From: Prochlorococcus sp. MIT 0604
GTDB lineage: Bacteria; Cyanobacteriota; Cyanobacteriia; PCC-6307; Cyanobiaceae
Reading direction: 5' to 3'
DNA length: 64,000 nucleotides
Assembly: GCF_000757845.1 (NCBI RefSeq)
Contig: NZ_CP007753.1
Location: forward strand, 1,054,001-1,118,000
Shown here: one piece after another, positions 17,776 to 26,229 of the stretch
How positions within the stretch are numbered: position 1 is the first letter of the stretch
Layout of the letters: each line of letters starts with the position of its first letter
The notes under the pieces: model-generated
What the model was told of the DNA's origin: nothing
Databases searched by the model: none
The model's input: the letters and a program-made list of their open reading frames with translations, nothing else
Translations under genes and position numbers: made by a program

Positions 17776-19329
17776 ATGATTAGTATATTCTTTAAATTCA
17801 AACCTCTTTTAAAACTATTAATTTTTATCCCTATAATTTTTTATTTTGGCAAGAGAAGTTTAATTGCTTTTGATGAGGGATTTTATGCCCTTCAAGCCAG
17901 ATGGATATTAGATAAGGGAAATTGGACAATTCCTTTGTGGTTTGACGAATATGTTTTGGATAGAACTATAGGATTACAATTTTTAATTGCAAAATCTCAA
18001 CAAATCTTTGGGAGGAACATATTTTGGACATATTTACCAACAACAATTGCTGCAATAATAATGTTGTTTATAACTTTTAAATTACATGAAGAATTAATTG
18101 ATAAAAAATTTGCATTTGTATCACCACTAATACTCTCAACTACTTATGTGTGGTTTGATTATTCTCACTTAGCTACTCAAGATATCATTTTTTCAAGTTT
18201 GGTTACGACTGGGTTATTTTCACTAGCAAAAATAAAAAGCAGAAATAATAGAATTTATATTTTCCTTTTTGGTCTTTGGATTGGTTTAGCTTTTATGATA
18301 AAGACTTTTCTGGTAGCGGTTCCACTTTTATCACTATTGCCATATTTATTTATAAAAAAGAACTTATTTTTAACAAAATTTTTCTGGGTGGGATTAATAA
18401 TTGGCTTTATTCCTTTTTTTATTTGGATGATATCTATAAACCAATATTTAGATCAAAATATTATTTTTTATTTATTTGAAAAATTTAATAGTCTTTCAAA
18501 TAAAAATACTTTTACTAACCCTTTCTATTATTATTTTTGGAATATCCCAATAACATTCTTACCTTGGAGTATTTTCTCAATTATTGGAATTATATTTAAT
18601 AAACCAGAAAATAAAGATCAAAAATTTATTTTAATATTTTTTCCTTTAACTTTTATAATTTTAATCAGCCTTTTTTCTACAAAAACACCCTACTACCCCT
18701 TACAAATATCTTCGATATTGACTCTAAATAGTTTTTTAGGAATCAAATACTTATTTAAATCTAAAAATTATAAGTCAATTTTTATTTTTTTAACTTCAAA
18801 AATAATTCCAATGTTTCTAATTACCGTAGCTTTCTTGTATTATTTTTTCTTCAAAAGCATTACTAGTTTTAACTTTAAGGAAAATACATATATTTTTGTA
18901 GGATTAATTTTGTTTGGATTAAGTTGGTCTTTACTAAATAATAAAACTAATTTCAAGAATGTTTTAGTAATTCTGATAATTGGTCCCTATTTGCTCACTT
19001 CATTGCTTTTGGGATCAGGATTATTCACTGACAGATCTAAAGAATTAAGAAAAACTATGGAATACGTTGCATCTCTTGATCTTGTCAAGAATCAAACTAT
19101 TAAAGTTGATAAAAGTGGAATTAATAATAGTGATTCACAATCAAAAATCATCCGAATTGCTTTACAAACTCCTATTCTTGGAGATGGGTTGAAAACTATT
19201 AACAATTTAAATACTGGAGAATTATCTTGGTTTAACGAATCTTCAAATAAAAGAATCAACAAAAATTCATACGAAATTTTATTTAAAAATGATACTTTAA
19301 AACCATGGATATTAATCTTAAAAAGATGA
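17776..19329 (+). CDS. PMT/ArnT-like membrane glycosyltransferase
   Basis: The 517-residue polytopic membrane protein has about eleven hydrophobic segments. The first periplasmic loop has SLIAFDEGFYALQARWILD followed by WTIPLWFDEYVLDRTIG, the DE-containing loop characteristic of ArnT/PMT (GT83/GT39) lipid-linked sugar transferases; HLATQDIIFSSLV resembles their second Asp motif. Such enzymes move a sugar from a polyprenyl phosphate donor onto lipids or proteins outside the membrane. The following gene is a GT2 glycosyltransferase and a GtrA-like protein lies nearby, together forming a cell-surface decoration group. The acceptor is unknown. Confidence 0.75.
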   Translation: MISIFFKFKPLLKLLIFIPIIFYFGKRSLIAFDEGFYALQARWILDKGNWTIPLWFDEYVLDRTIGLQFLIAKSQQIFGRNIFWTYLPTTIAAIIMLFITFKLHEELIDKKFAFVSPLILSTTYVWFDYSHLATQDIIFSSLVTTGLFSLAKIKSRNNRIYIFLFGLWIGLAFMIKTFLVAVPLLSLLPYLFIKKNLFLTKFFWVGLIIGFIPFFIWMISINQYLDQNIIFYLFEKFNSLSNKNTFTNPFYYYFWNIPITFLPWSIFSIIGIIFNKPENKDQKFILIFFPLTFIILISLFSTKTPYYPLQISSILTLNSFLGIKYLFKSKNYKSIFIFLTSKIIPMFLITVAFLYYFFFKSITSFNFKENTYIFVGLILFGLSWSLLNNKTNFKNVLVILIIGPYLLTSLLLGSGLFTDRSKELRKTMEYVASLDLVKNQTIKVDKSGINNSDSQSKIIRIALQTPILGDGLKTINNLNTGELSWFNESSNKRINKNSYEILFKNDTLKPWILILKR

Positions 19330-19368
19330 TTTAGCTATAATGATCTTTCTATAAAGAAATAAAAAAGA

Positions 19369-20463
19369 TTGATGAAGTCATTCAATACTTGGAATTTAAC
19401 AAATAATCAACTACATGAATTATTCAAGGATAAAAATAAATTTATCTCGATAAGAGTTAGAGGTAACACTTGGGAACCAATAACAAGATGGCTAAGATTA
19501 GATTCTAGAATTTTCAAAGAGACCACAAATAGACCAAGAATTACATTATGTGATATCGAGTCTTTAGCAGAGATTTATAACTATAGATCCATCAGATGGA
19601 AAGCAAAAAAATTAACTCCTTTACCAACTAAATTAATCCCCAAAAAATTAAAAAATATTTTCCGTAAATTACCTTTAATAAAACATTTGGCTTATGAGCT
19701 AGAAATAACCTTTTATAAATATATAGAAAATAATTCTGAGCAATTAATTTCTATAATTATTCCGGCAAGAAATGAAGAGGGGAATAGGGAACTTTTCATA
19801 CAAGCCCTTAATAAATTCAAACAAATATCCAATAAAATTGAAATTATTTTTGTAGAGGGTAATAGCCTTGATAATACCTACTCTTTACTAGAAGACTTAA
19901 AAGCAAATTTCTCTGATTCTTTCAAAATTTTTCTTTTAAAACAAAGTGGTAAAGGAAAGAAGAATGCTGTTGTTGAGGGTTGCAATATTTCTTCAGGAGA
20001 AACACTGGCAATAGTGGATAGTGATTTTACCGTTGATATTGATGACAGTATTGCTGCAATAATGGAGTCGAAGAAAAATGAAAATATACTAATTAATTGT
20101 TCTCGTACAACTTTTCCCATGGAAAAAAATGCAATGCGATGGGCAAATTATATTGGTAATAGGTGTTTTGCAATTTTCATATCAATCCTTATTAATAAAC
20201 CAATATCTGATTCACTTTGTGGAACAAAAGTATTTTCGAGGAAATTTTTTAATCTTATGAAGAAAAATGGAAGTTGGGATTCCAAATCTGATCCATTTGG
20301 CGATTTCACAATTATCTTCGAAGCAGCCAAAAACGACATAAAAATTCTTAATTATCCAGTGAGGTACTATGCCAGAAAGTCAGGGGCTCCAAATATATCA
20401 AGATGGGTTGATGGATTGAAGCTGCTTAAAGTATGTCTAATTTACTTAGTTTCAGATATTTAA
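19369..20463 (+). CDS. family 2 glycosyltransferase
   Basis: The 364-residue product has an unusual N-terminal section of about 120 residues (WNLTNNQLHELFKDKN onward), then a GT2 nucleotide-sugar transferase domain: LISIIIPARNEEGNRELFIQ, IEIIFVEGNSLDNTYSLLED, GKGKKNAVVEGCNISSGETL and the DxD motif at AIVDSDFTVD, followed by SDSLCGTKVFSRKF and a DPFGDFTIIFEAAK stretch. This pattern is close to dolichyl-phosphate-mannose-synthase-like enzymes that load a polyprenyl phosphate. It starts 39 nt after the ArnT-like gene and could supply its lipid-linked donor. ATG at 19372 is an alternative start. Confidence 0.78.
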   Translation: MMKSFNTWNLTNNQLHELFKDKNKFISIRVRGNTWEPITRWLRLDSRIFKETTNRPRITLCDIESLAEIYNYRSIRWKAKKLTPLPTKLIPKKLKNIFRKLPLIKHLAYELEITFYKYIENNSEQLISIIIPARNEEGNRELFIQALNKFKQISNKIEIIFVEGNSLDNTYSLLEDLKANFSDSFKIFLLKQSGKGKKNAVVEGCNISSGETLAIVDSDFTVDIDDSIAAIMESKKNENILINCSRTTFPMEKNAMRWANYIGNRCFAIFISILINKPISDSLCGTKVFSRKFFNLMKKNGSWDSKSDPFGDFTIIFEAAKNDIKILNYPVRYYARKSGAPNISRWVDGLKLLKVCLIYLVSDI

Positions 20464-20541
20464 ATTTAATTACTTATTATTTATTTTTAAGAAAATTCTA
20501 ATTTCTTTTTCTTAAACAAAAAAAATAACTTCTCAAAGTAA

Positions 20542-20934
20542 TTATTTCTTGAATGAAAAGTATTTAGATCCCAAGAAGTTATTCAAAGATCCAATGCAAG
20601 CTCCAAACACCCAAGCAATTTTATAGTTTTCTATTATCCTTTCAATAAATACTATTACTAAAGACATTTCTATTCCTCCCAAAAAATAAATTAAAATAAA
20701 TAGAGAAAAAGATTTTAATAAAGGTTGTCTAGAACTATTTTTGAAAACCCAACATTTTGCAAAAACAAATGATACTAGTATTCCTACGCAATATCCAAAT
20801 ATAGAGGCAAATAATATATTTTTAAAAATCAGATAAAAAGCTCTATAAGAGATAAAATTAAAACTTGATGCAATTGCTCCAGATACTAAAAATCTAAATA
20901 TTTGTTTGTTGTTTCTTTTAAAAAATTTATACAA
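20542..20934 (-). CDS. GtrA-like membrane protein
   Basis: The 130-residue protein has four predicted helices. The start FLVSGAIASSFNFISYRAFY, the middle FVFAKCWVFKNSS and the end SLNNFLGSKYFSFKK match the GtrA family, whose members are proposed to flip polyprenyl-phosphate-linked sugars or otherwise support glycosyl transfer to the cell surface. Convergent to the adjacent GT2 gene, with an 80-nt gap. Together with the two upstream genes it fits a donor synthase, flippase and transferase set. Confidence 0.78.
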   Translation of the reverse strand: MYKFFKRNNKQIFRFLVSGAIASSFNFISYRAFYLIFKNILFASIFGYCVGILVSFVFAKCWVFKNSSRQPLLKSFSLFILIYFLGGIEMSLVIVFIERIIENYKIAWVFGACIGSLNNFLGSKYFSFKK

Positions 20935-21200
20935 TTTCGAAATTTTTATTTTTTAATTAAATTAAATACAAGGTGCTAATTTTGTATCTATCTAACTTAT
21001 AAATCAAGTTAATCATTTTAAGCAAGAAAATATTACAGAAATCTTTCAAGATAATTTTTAAAAACCTTATTAAAACAAGTCTATATATTTGAATCTGATA
21101 CAGAAATATATTTAAAAATAAATATCAAAATTTCGAATTATTTTTTTAGGAATTCAAATTCATAATTAAGAATTTATTCATATCAATAGAGTTTAAATTG

Positions 21201-21446
21201 ATGCTAATTAACCCAAACATTTCTATCGCTACAGAATCTCCTATCGATTTACAAGAAGTTATTATTGTTTTTGAGACTATGGATTGGGATGCTCTTATAT
21301 ATCTAAAAGGAAAAGTCATAATAAGATTGCAAAGAGAAGAGTTAGGTGGTGGTGGAATAGTCTCAATCCACTCTCATCCAATTCGATTATTAGGCAATAT
21401 TGAGCAAGATAAGATTGTTGTCAAAACAAGTAATGGGAGACCTTAG
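21201..21446 (+). CDS. hypothetical small protein
   Basis: An 81-residue soluble product starting MLINPNISIATESPIDLQEV, with WDALIYLKGKVIIRLQREEL, a Gly run and IHSHPIRLLGN. No family recognised. ATG 21201 is preferred over a TTG just upstream. It is the last gene before tRNA-Pro, and the 300 nt that follow hold only a short open stretch without a start (about 21541-21618, ending in TIDQVQR), which may be a relic. Confidence 0.45.
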   Translation: MLINPNISIATESPIDLQEVIIVFETMDWDALIYLKGKVIIRLQREELGGGGIVSIHSHPIRLLGNIEQDKIVVKTSNGRP

Positions 21447-21747
21447 TTTTATAAAAGTAGATTCTTTTAAAGTTGGTAAAAAAAAAATAAAAATATACAA
21501 TGCATAATGCACTAACTGATTAGGTAATTGTTTAATCTGCAGCAATAAGTAGAAAAGATATTCCAATATTAATTCTTGCCGAAGGAAAACTTTTCACTAT
21601 AGATCAAGTTCAAAGGTAATTCCTGTCGCCAAAAAAAGAATTATTTTAGCGACAAATATTATTTTCTAAACTCAAAAGTGATTTTTTATAAAATATTTTG
21701 CAATTTGGTCTTTTATAGATGACAGTTATGGACTAAAATCTTTTGAG

Positions 21748-21821
21748 CGGGGCGTGGCGCAGCTTGGTAGCGCGGGTGCTTTGGGAGCACTAGGTCGCAG
21801 GTTCGAATCCTGTCGCCCCGA
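21748..21821 (+). tRNA. tRNA-Pro (anticodon TGG), integration target
   Basis: A complete cloverleaf: acceptor CGGGGCG/CGCCCCG, D-arm GCGCAGCTTGGTAGCGC, anticodon loop TTTGGGA with TGG, T-arm GGTTCGAATCC, discriminator A. CCA is not encoded. Its 3' half from the anticodon stem onward is repeated eight more times over the next 32 kb, marking it as the attachment site of mobile elements. The gene itself is intact because the incoming element restores its 3' end. Confidence 0.97.
21776..21821 (+). repeat. att copy 1 (3' half of the intact tRNA-Pro)
   Basis: 46-bp sequence from GTGCTTTGGGAGC to CGCCCCGA. Reference copy of the attachment repeat; it is part of the functional tRNA. Confidence 0.9.
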
Positions 21822-21870
21822 TAGTTATAGCAATAGATCTCAGCAATTCCAAAAAGTGAGTCTCAAAAAT

Positions 21871-21920
21871 CCGTAGAAAATTCCGTAGATATTTATGGAA
21901 ATTAACAAAAACTTCTACGG
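21871..21920 (+). repeat. left arm-site-like repeats of segment A (CCGTAGA)
   Basis: CCGTAGA at 21871-21877 and 21883-21889 (12 bp apart) and inverted TCTACGG at 21914-21920, starting 50 bp inside the left att copy. Matching motifs occur at the right end. This arrangement resembles arm-type binding sites of tyrosine recombinases; binding is inferred. Confidence 0.55.
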
Positions 21921-22049
21921 AAGTTGGAGGATATGTGTGCAATTAAATGTTGAATACAGGCAATATTGGACTATATTATGATCAATCGGATTGCAGCGAG
22001 TGACTTTTCGTTCCCTTATATATAAGGGCGTGATCAACCTTAATCGGCA

Positions 22050-22160
22050 ATGTTTACGAAGAAACCTCCGCCAACCCCCTTCCACTACCGCCACGAAGTA
22101 AGCATGGTTGCCCTTCTTGAAAAGCGGAATTATAGATGGAGCTCTAAGAGTGAGACGTAG
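22050..22160 (+). CDS. possible 36-residue peptide
   Basis: ORF MFTKKPPPTPFHYRHEVSMV continuing to ALLEKRNYRWSSKSET. Base use is richer in G and C than surrounding DNA. It lies between a perfect palindrome CCCTTATATATAAGGG (22013-22028) and the HTH gene. Coding status is uncertain; the same stretch could be a structured leader. Confidence 0.3.
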   Translation: MFTKKPPPTPFHYRHEVSMVALLEKRNYRWSSKSET

Positions 22161-22214
22161 TTTCTGGGGAGGGTCTGCAGATTAAACAAAAAATTAAATG
22201 TTTTTTCTCAGATC

Positions 22215-22490
22215 ATGGCGTTATCAACTTGGCTTCCTTTAGAGGATTTGGCAGAACAACTATATTGTTCAGAACGTACTATTTATAAACTTAAAGCTTC
22301 CAATGTATTTGAAGCCGGAACTTGTTTTTATCGGATAGGTAATGGACAAGAAAAAGGGAAATGTATTTACAACTTAGAAAAATGTAGAGAGGCATTACTC
22401 CTTCATACCAAGGAAGGACAAGAAAAGAAGAAAGGAACTCGATATAGCAAAAAAATGCTTAAAGACCTTGTTTCAAGGGAGGTTAAGTAA
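22215..22490 (+). CDS. HTH DNA-binding protein, excisionase/regulator-like
   Basis: The 91-residue product opens with WLPLEDLAEQLYCSERTIYK, a classical helix-turn-helix of the MerR/excisionase class, followed by FYRIGNGQEKGKCIYNLEKC and a basic C-terminal tail (KKKGTRYSKKMLKDL). Such proteins in integrative elements bend DNA for excision or regulate the adjacent replication gene. Its stop overlaps the ATG of the AAA ATPase gene (TAATG), so the pair is translationally coupled. Whether it is the excisionase or a repressor cannot be told. Confidence 0.65.
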   Translation: MALSTWLPLEDLAEQLYCSERTIYKLKASNVFEAGTCFYRIGNGQEKGKCIYNLEKCREALLLHTKEGQEKKKGTRYSKKMLKDLVSREVK

Positions 22491-23887
22491 TGAGTAACAA
22501 CAAAAAAGATCCAGAAACACAAAAAATAATAGCTAAAGAAAAAACTAAAAAAGTTAGCTCAGACGAATACGCCATTAGTCCTTTTGGCACTTTGTATAAA
22601 ACTTATAAAAGAACAAGTATTCAAAAGCCAGCTAATAAACAAATTAAAGATAAGAAAAGGGAAGCAAAAACAATCACTGAAAGGTTAAATTCATTTGACG
22701 ACGAAGTAGATACCTTTTTTAAAGGTAATTGTGAAATTCAACCAAAGGACAGAATAGTTTACTTAAGGGATAAAGCGAAAAATCTTGGATTAAATCTAAG
22801 AGATAACGAAATCAGAGCAAAGATTTGGGAAGGTCGTAAACGATCTAAAGGACTTGTGACAATGCTTGCTCCAGATATGGAAATAAATGCACCACAAGAG
22901 GTTTGGTTAGTTGAGGATTTAATAATGAAATCCGATACAAACCTTCTTATTGCTTCTCCTAAAGTTGGAAAAACTACTTTAGTTGTTGACTTGATTGGCA
23001 AATGGAGTCGAGGCGTTGAAGATTCCTATTTGGGTAAAAAGTTTATTGGTAAGTGTCCTTCGATTTTTATTGTTGGGACTGACATGCCCAGGTCAAGGTG
23101 GTTACCACTTCTGAATAGATTTGGTCTCGCAGAACAAACAGGCAAAGATAAATGGAAATTATTAAACCCGATAATTGGCTTATTTACACAAAATGAATCA
23201 TTGCATCTTGATGATTCTGGATTATCTCGTATTGGAGAATTAGTCAGCAAAAATGAGGGATGTTTATTGTTGATAGATAGTTACTCAAAAGTTGTTGCAC
23301 CTCTCGGACTTAAAGAATCTGACGCCAGTTTTGCTGGCCCAATTGGAGATCTTCAAGAGGTTGTGGCGCCTTTTGGAGTAACTACAATTGTCATTCACCA
23401 CAGTGGCAAACAAAGTTTAGGATCTGGTGCTGTGATAGCTTCAAGGGGTTCAACTGCTCTTCCGGCTGCAGTATCTCAAGTTATAAATTTAAAATGGTTT
23501 AATAGAGACGAAAATCGTCAGGATAAAAGAATACTTCTTGAAACTGAAGGTAGAGGAATGTCTTTAGAGGCAATAATTTTGCAGACTCAATATGGTTTTG
23601 AATCTGATGGAGATGCAACTGATGTCATTGAAAGGCACAAAGAAAAAGAAAAAATAGCACGATTACAAGACACTCAAGCTGAGGTATTTGAAGAGGTGAA
23701 AGATAGGAGACCTCTAGAAACAACTTCTGGTGACATTAAAAAGGCTTTAAAGATTGGTGATAGGTCTGCTCTCAGGTCATTAAGAGCATTAGAAAGAAAG
23801 GGTTTATTAATAAGCGAAACCAGAAGAACTGATAAAGGTAGATGCGTAGTTTTTAAAATATCACCAACAATTGTCTTAACTGACTAG
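22490..23887 (+). CDS. RepA-like AAA ATPase (replicative helicase type) with C-terminal winged helix
   Basis: The 465-residue product has a charged N-terminus (1-120), then an AAA_25/RepA-type RecA-fold core: Walker A as ASPKVGKTTLV near residue 160, Walker B as CLLLIDSYSKVV near residue 260, then VTTIVIHHSGKQ with sensor-like His-His, and SRGSTALPAAVSQVINL. The C-terminus (about 400-460) has a winged helix (TTSGDIKKALKIGDRSALRS, LRALERKGLLI). Such ATPases act as hexameric helicases for plasmid or satellite-element replication. It is the expected replication protein of the element; the adjacent repeat-rich stretch could be its origin. Confidence 0.75.
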   Translation: MSNNKKDPETQKIIAKEKTKKVSSDEYAISPFGTLYKTYKRTSIQKPANKQIKDKKREAKTITERLNSFDDEVDTFFKGNCEIQPKDRIVYLRDKAKNLGLNLRDNEIRAKIWEGRKRSKGLVTMLAPDMEINAPQEVWLVEDLIMKSDTNLLIASPKVGKTTLVVDLIGKWSRGVEDSYLGKKFIGKCPSIFIVGTDMPRSRWLPLLNRFGLAEQTGKDKWKLLNPIIGLFTQNESLHLDDSGLSRIGELVSKNEGCLLLIDSYSKVVAPLGLKESDASFAGPIGDLQEVVAPFGVTTIVIHHSGKQSLGSGAVIASRGSTALPAAVSQVINLKWFNRDENRQDKRILLETEGRGMSLEAIILQTQYGFESDGDATDVIERHKEKEKIARLQDTQAEVFEEVKDRRPLETTSGDIKKALKIGDRSALRSLRALERKGLLISETRRTDKGRCVVFKISPTIVLTD

Positions 23888-24181
23888 ATGTCTTAGGTGA
23901 CTAAACCGTCTGATCTTTTTAGACATTGGACACTTCAGATACTTAGGATGCATAGACACATTAGGCACCTTTAGTAAAAAACTTTCGAAATTATTTATGA
24001 AAAAAGAAACCGATATTATCTTTTGGGTCCTTTCTAGAGTAAGTGGGTGGGTGATTTCGAGGCGCTCAATATTTCTAGGTAAAAGATTGCATAATTAGAC
24101 ACACTTTTACAAATTCCCGATTATACAAATAGCTAAAATTAAGTTGTAGCAATTTATCTCATCAAATGTAAATAATTAAAG
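23888..24181 (+). other. non-coding stretch with iteron-like repeats after the helicase gene
   Basis: No ORF. From about 23885 to 23975 there are imperfect repeats: TTAGACATTGGACACTT, ATAGACACATTAGGCACC, and on the other strand GTCACCTAAGACATC. The position beside a RepA-like gene suggests a replication origin or an autoregulatory operator. The repeats are imperfect, so this is tentative. Confidence 0.35.
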
Positions 24182-24454
24182 ATGAAACCAAAATCATTGC
24201 ATTTGGAAGCTTATACGATTTCCGAAACAGCTAAAAGACTAGGCTATAAAAGCACTAAAACAATCTATCGACTTCTCAAAAGAGATTTATTAGAAGACTA
24301 TGTTTATCTAGAAAGATCAGGAAGAGTTTATTTAGTATTAGAGCCGCAAAATCTTCCATCTTTAGGGGAAAAAATTAGAACAAATATTCAGTTTAAAAAA
24401 TCTAATGTCATTAAAAAAGGGGCTAAGCCCCTTTTTTTTAATAATTCGGTTTAA
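24182..24454 (+). CDS. HTH protein, excisionase-like
   Basis: The 90-residue product has AYTISETAKRLGYKSTKTIY, an N-terminal helix-turn-helix like HTH_17/excisionase proteins, then RLLKRDLLEDYVYLERSGRV. The basic C-terminus (QFKKSNVIKKGAKPL) is encoded partly by the terminator hairpin. Second DNA-binding protein of the element, after the gene for the helicase; either could be the directionality factor. Confidence 0.6.
   Translation: MKPKSLHLEAYTISETAKRLGYKSTKTIYRLLKRDLLEDYVYLERSGRVYLVLEPQNLPSLGEKIRTNIQFKKSNVIKKGAKPLFFNNSV
24414..24441. terminator. bidirectional terminator between mobility and cargo genes
   Basis: AAAAAGGGGC-TA-AGCCCCTTTTTTTT: an 8-bp-plus GC-rich stem with A-run before and T-run after. 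It overlaps the 3' end of the HTH gene and faces the convergent hypothetical gene, separating the replication module from the nitrate cargo. Confidence 0.85.
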
Positions 24455-24460
24455 TTAAAA

Positions 24461-24766
24461 TTAATTTCCTCCCAGAGGTGACCAAAGAGTTGCTTCTGAT
24501 CCTATAACTGGGGCAACACCATGACTTTTGATTTTAGTAGAAACTTTATTTTTAACAATAGGAGTATCTATTTCTCCTAAAGCTGACCATAAAGTTGATT
24601 GATGAGCGATAACAGCTGGAACTTTTAACGTTTGAGATTGTAAAGAAGGCTTATGGGTTCTTACAAGTTGTACTCCAAGAGAACCAACAACAAATGCCCC
24701 AAGAAAACCTGCAAATATAGCAGTAGTATTGTTACTCCTTACTGAGGTAGATACGTTATTAGACAT
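24461..24766 (-). CDS. hypothetical protein with one N-terminal membrane segment
   Basis: The 101-residue product starts MSNNVSTSVRSNNTTAIFAG, has a hydrophobic segment (FLGAFVVGSLGVQLV) and a C-terminal part with two similar short blocks, HQSTLWSALGEI and SEATLWSPLGGN, an internal duplication. ATG 24766 is preferred; the frame is open to 24790. No family recognised. It lies at the 3' edge of the nitrate cluster, about 90 nt from an NtcA-type site. Confidence 0.5.
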   Translation of the reverse strand: MSNNVSTSVRSNNTTAIFAGFLGAFVVGSLGVQLVRTHKPSLQSQTLKVPAVIAHQSTLWSALGEIDTPIVKNKVSTKIKSHGVAPVIGSEATLWSPLGGN

Positions 24767-24858
24767 AATAGTTATGTGACTAAATTTCATTTTTGACCGA
24801 AGTCCCCGTTCCTTGGCTTCAATCTTAATGCGGCTCGCAAAACGAGATGAACGTTTTT

Positions 24859-24872
24859 GTAGTCTACGCTAC
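24859..24872 (+). promoter_or_regulatory. NtcA-type site (GTA-N8-TAC), 24.86 kb
   Basis: GTAGTCTACGCTAC is a perfect GTA-N8-TAC palindrome flanked by T and A. In the plus direction a TAATTT box follows 21 nt later (24894-24899), the canonical spacing of NtcA-activated promoters. Minus-strand use toward 24766 has no clear -10 box. NtcA is the global nitrogen regulator of cyanobacteria. Confidence 0.5.
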
Positions 24873-24951
24873 ATATTAACTATAAGTACAATTTAATTTA
24901 TAAGTTGTTCATTACTATACAAAAACTTATTAAAAAATAAGAAACTTAATT

Positions 24952-25092
24952 TTAAAGTGAAGAAAATATATTTGAATTTTTTTGAGTAAAAAATGATTGA
25001 TTATTTTCATAATTGTTAGCAGAATAACTTCCGGAAACAACAGTTCCGTGAGTTACCCCAAAAATAAAACCAAGTAAGATCGCTAAACGCAT
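24952..25092 (-). CDS. 46-residue peptide with N-terminal hydrophobic segment
   Basis: ORF starting MRLAILLGFIFGVTHGTVVS then polar, Asn/Ser-rich (SANNYENNQSFFTQKN). It reads like a small exported or membrane-inserted peptide. The RLAILLGF start is slightly Hli-like but lacks the Asn and Glu ligands. It lies 75 nt from moaA's 3' end on the same strand. Coding likely but not proven. Confidence 0.4.
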   Translation of the reverse strand: MRLAILLGFIFGVTHGTVVSGSYSANNYENNQSFFTQKNSNIFSSL

Positions 25093-25167
25093 CCAAGAGT
25101 ATAAATTTGAAACTAATTTCCCTCGAATTTAGAATATATGATGTTGTTATTTATACTAAATAATTTT

Positions 25168-26229
25168 TTATCCCCCAAGATATGACATTGATGGATGAAT
25201 TTTTTGATTTTTGTCAGTTGTTTTTTCTAATTTTTTAAATCTATCTTCACTATAGTTATCTTCTCTCGCTTCCCAAATGCTCTTGATTTTATTTTCCAGT
25301 TCATGGAGATTAATTGGTAGAGATAACCATGGGTTTAGATTTATACCTTCACTAGAAAAAAGACACGTGTAAGCATAACCATCGCTAGTTATCCTCAACC
25401 TATTACAATCTGAACAAAAAGGATTACTTACTGAAGAGATTGTACTTATAAAACTTTTTGAATCACTGATGTACCATCTATTGGCTGTTTGCCCTTCCTT
25501 TCTTCCGTAGTCTTTTAATCGATATTTCTTCTTTAATAAACTAATAATTTTTTCAGAGAAAAAAACATCTGATGGCTTCCAATTATTAGATGTGCCTACG
25601 TCCATATATTCAATAAAGCGAATTTCTATAGACCTTTTTTTTGCAAAATCAACTAATTCAAAAATTTGATTATCATTTATCTCTTTTTTAATGACTGCAT
25701 TTATTTTTAATTTCCCCTCCTTTGGATTAAATCCAGCATTAATTGCATGATCTATTCCTTCAAGGACAGTAAATAATTTTTCTTTACCAATAATTTTATT
25801 TTCCTCTCCAATCATGTTTGAAAAAATATCAGGATCAATTGCGTCTAAACTTACTGTTATACGGTCTAACCCATTTTTAAAAAGCTCAATAGCTTTTTTC
25901 TCAGAGAGCAAATATCCATTTGTAGTTAAAGAAATATCCTGTAAATTTGCTATTGGATTTGATTCTTCTAACCTTTGCAATTTAATTTCATGAAGAAGTT
26001 CATCTAATTGAGAACTTAATAAAGGTTCACCTCCAGTAATTCTTAAAGAATTTACCCCTAATCGACAACTGACCAAAATTAATTTTTTAAATTGTTCAAT
26101 ATTTAATACATCTAAACTATAATTTTCTGGCTTACAGTAAATGCATGAAAAATTGCAATTTTGTTTAAGAGATAACCTTAAAACTTTTAACTTTCTTTTT
26201 CTATTATCCTCCAATTGCTTAAGTCCCAT
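25168..26229 (-). CDS. moaA: GTP 3',8-cyclase MoaA
   Basis: Radical SAM enzyme that starts molybdenum cofactor synthesis by converting GTP to 3',8-cyclo-GTP. The 353-residue product has the SAM-cluster motif C25-x3-C29-x2-C32 (CNFSCIYC), ITGGEPLL, the second cluster motif near residue 270 (PFCSDCNRLRITSDGYAYTC) and the C-terminal Gly-Gly that is required for activity. Its first 11 nt overlap the 3' end of mobA, so the two are translationally coupled. The cofactor serves NarB in this cluster. Confidence 0.95.
   Translation of the reverse strand: MGLKQLEDNRKRKLKVLRLSLKQNCNFSCIYCKPENYSLDVLNIEQFKKLILVSCRLGVNSLRITGGEPLLSSQLDELLHEIKLQRLEESNPIANLQDISLTTNGYLLSEKKAIELFKNGLDRITVSLDAIDPDIFSNMIGEENKIIGKEKLFTVLEGIDHAINAGFNPKEGKLKINAVIKKEINDNQIFELVDFAKKRSIEIRFIEYMDVGTSNNWKPSDVFFSEKIISLLKKKYRLKDYGRKEGQTANRWYISDSKSFISTISSVSNPFCSDCNRLRITSDGYAYTCLFSSEGINLNPWLSLPINLHELENKIKSIWEAREDNYSEDRFKKLEKTTDKNQKIHPSMSYLGG

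Noticed and set aside
21541-21618. Short frame ending KLFTIDQVQR before tRNA-Pro
   Set aside because: No start codon and an in-frame stop just upstream; at most a relic.
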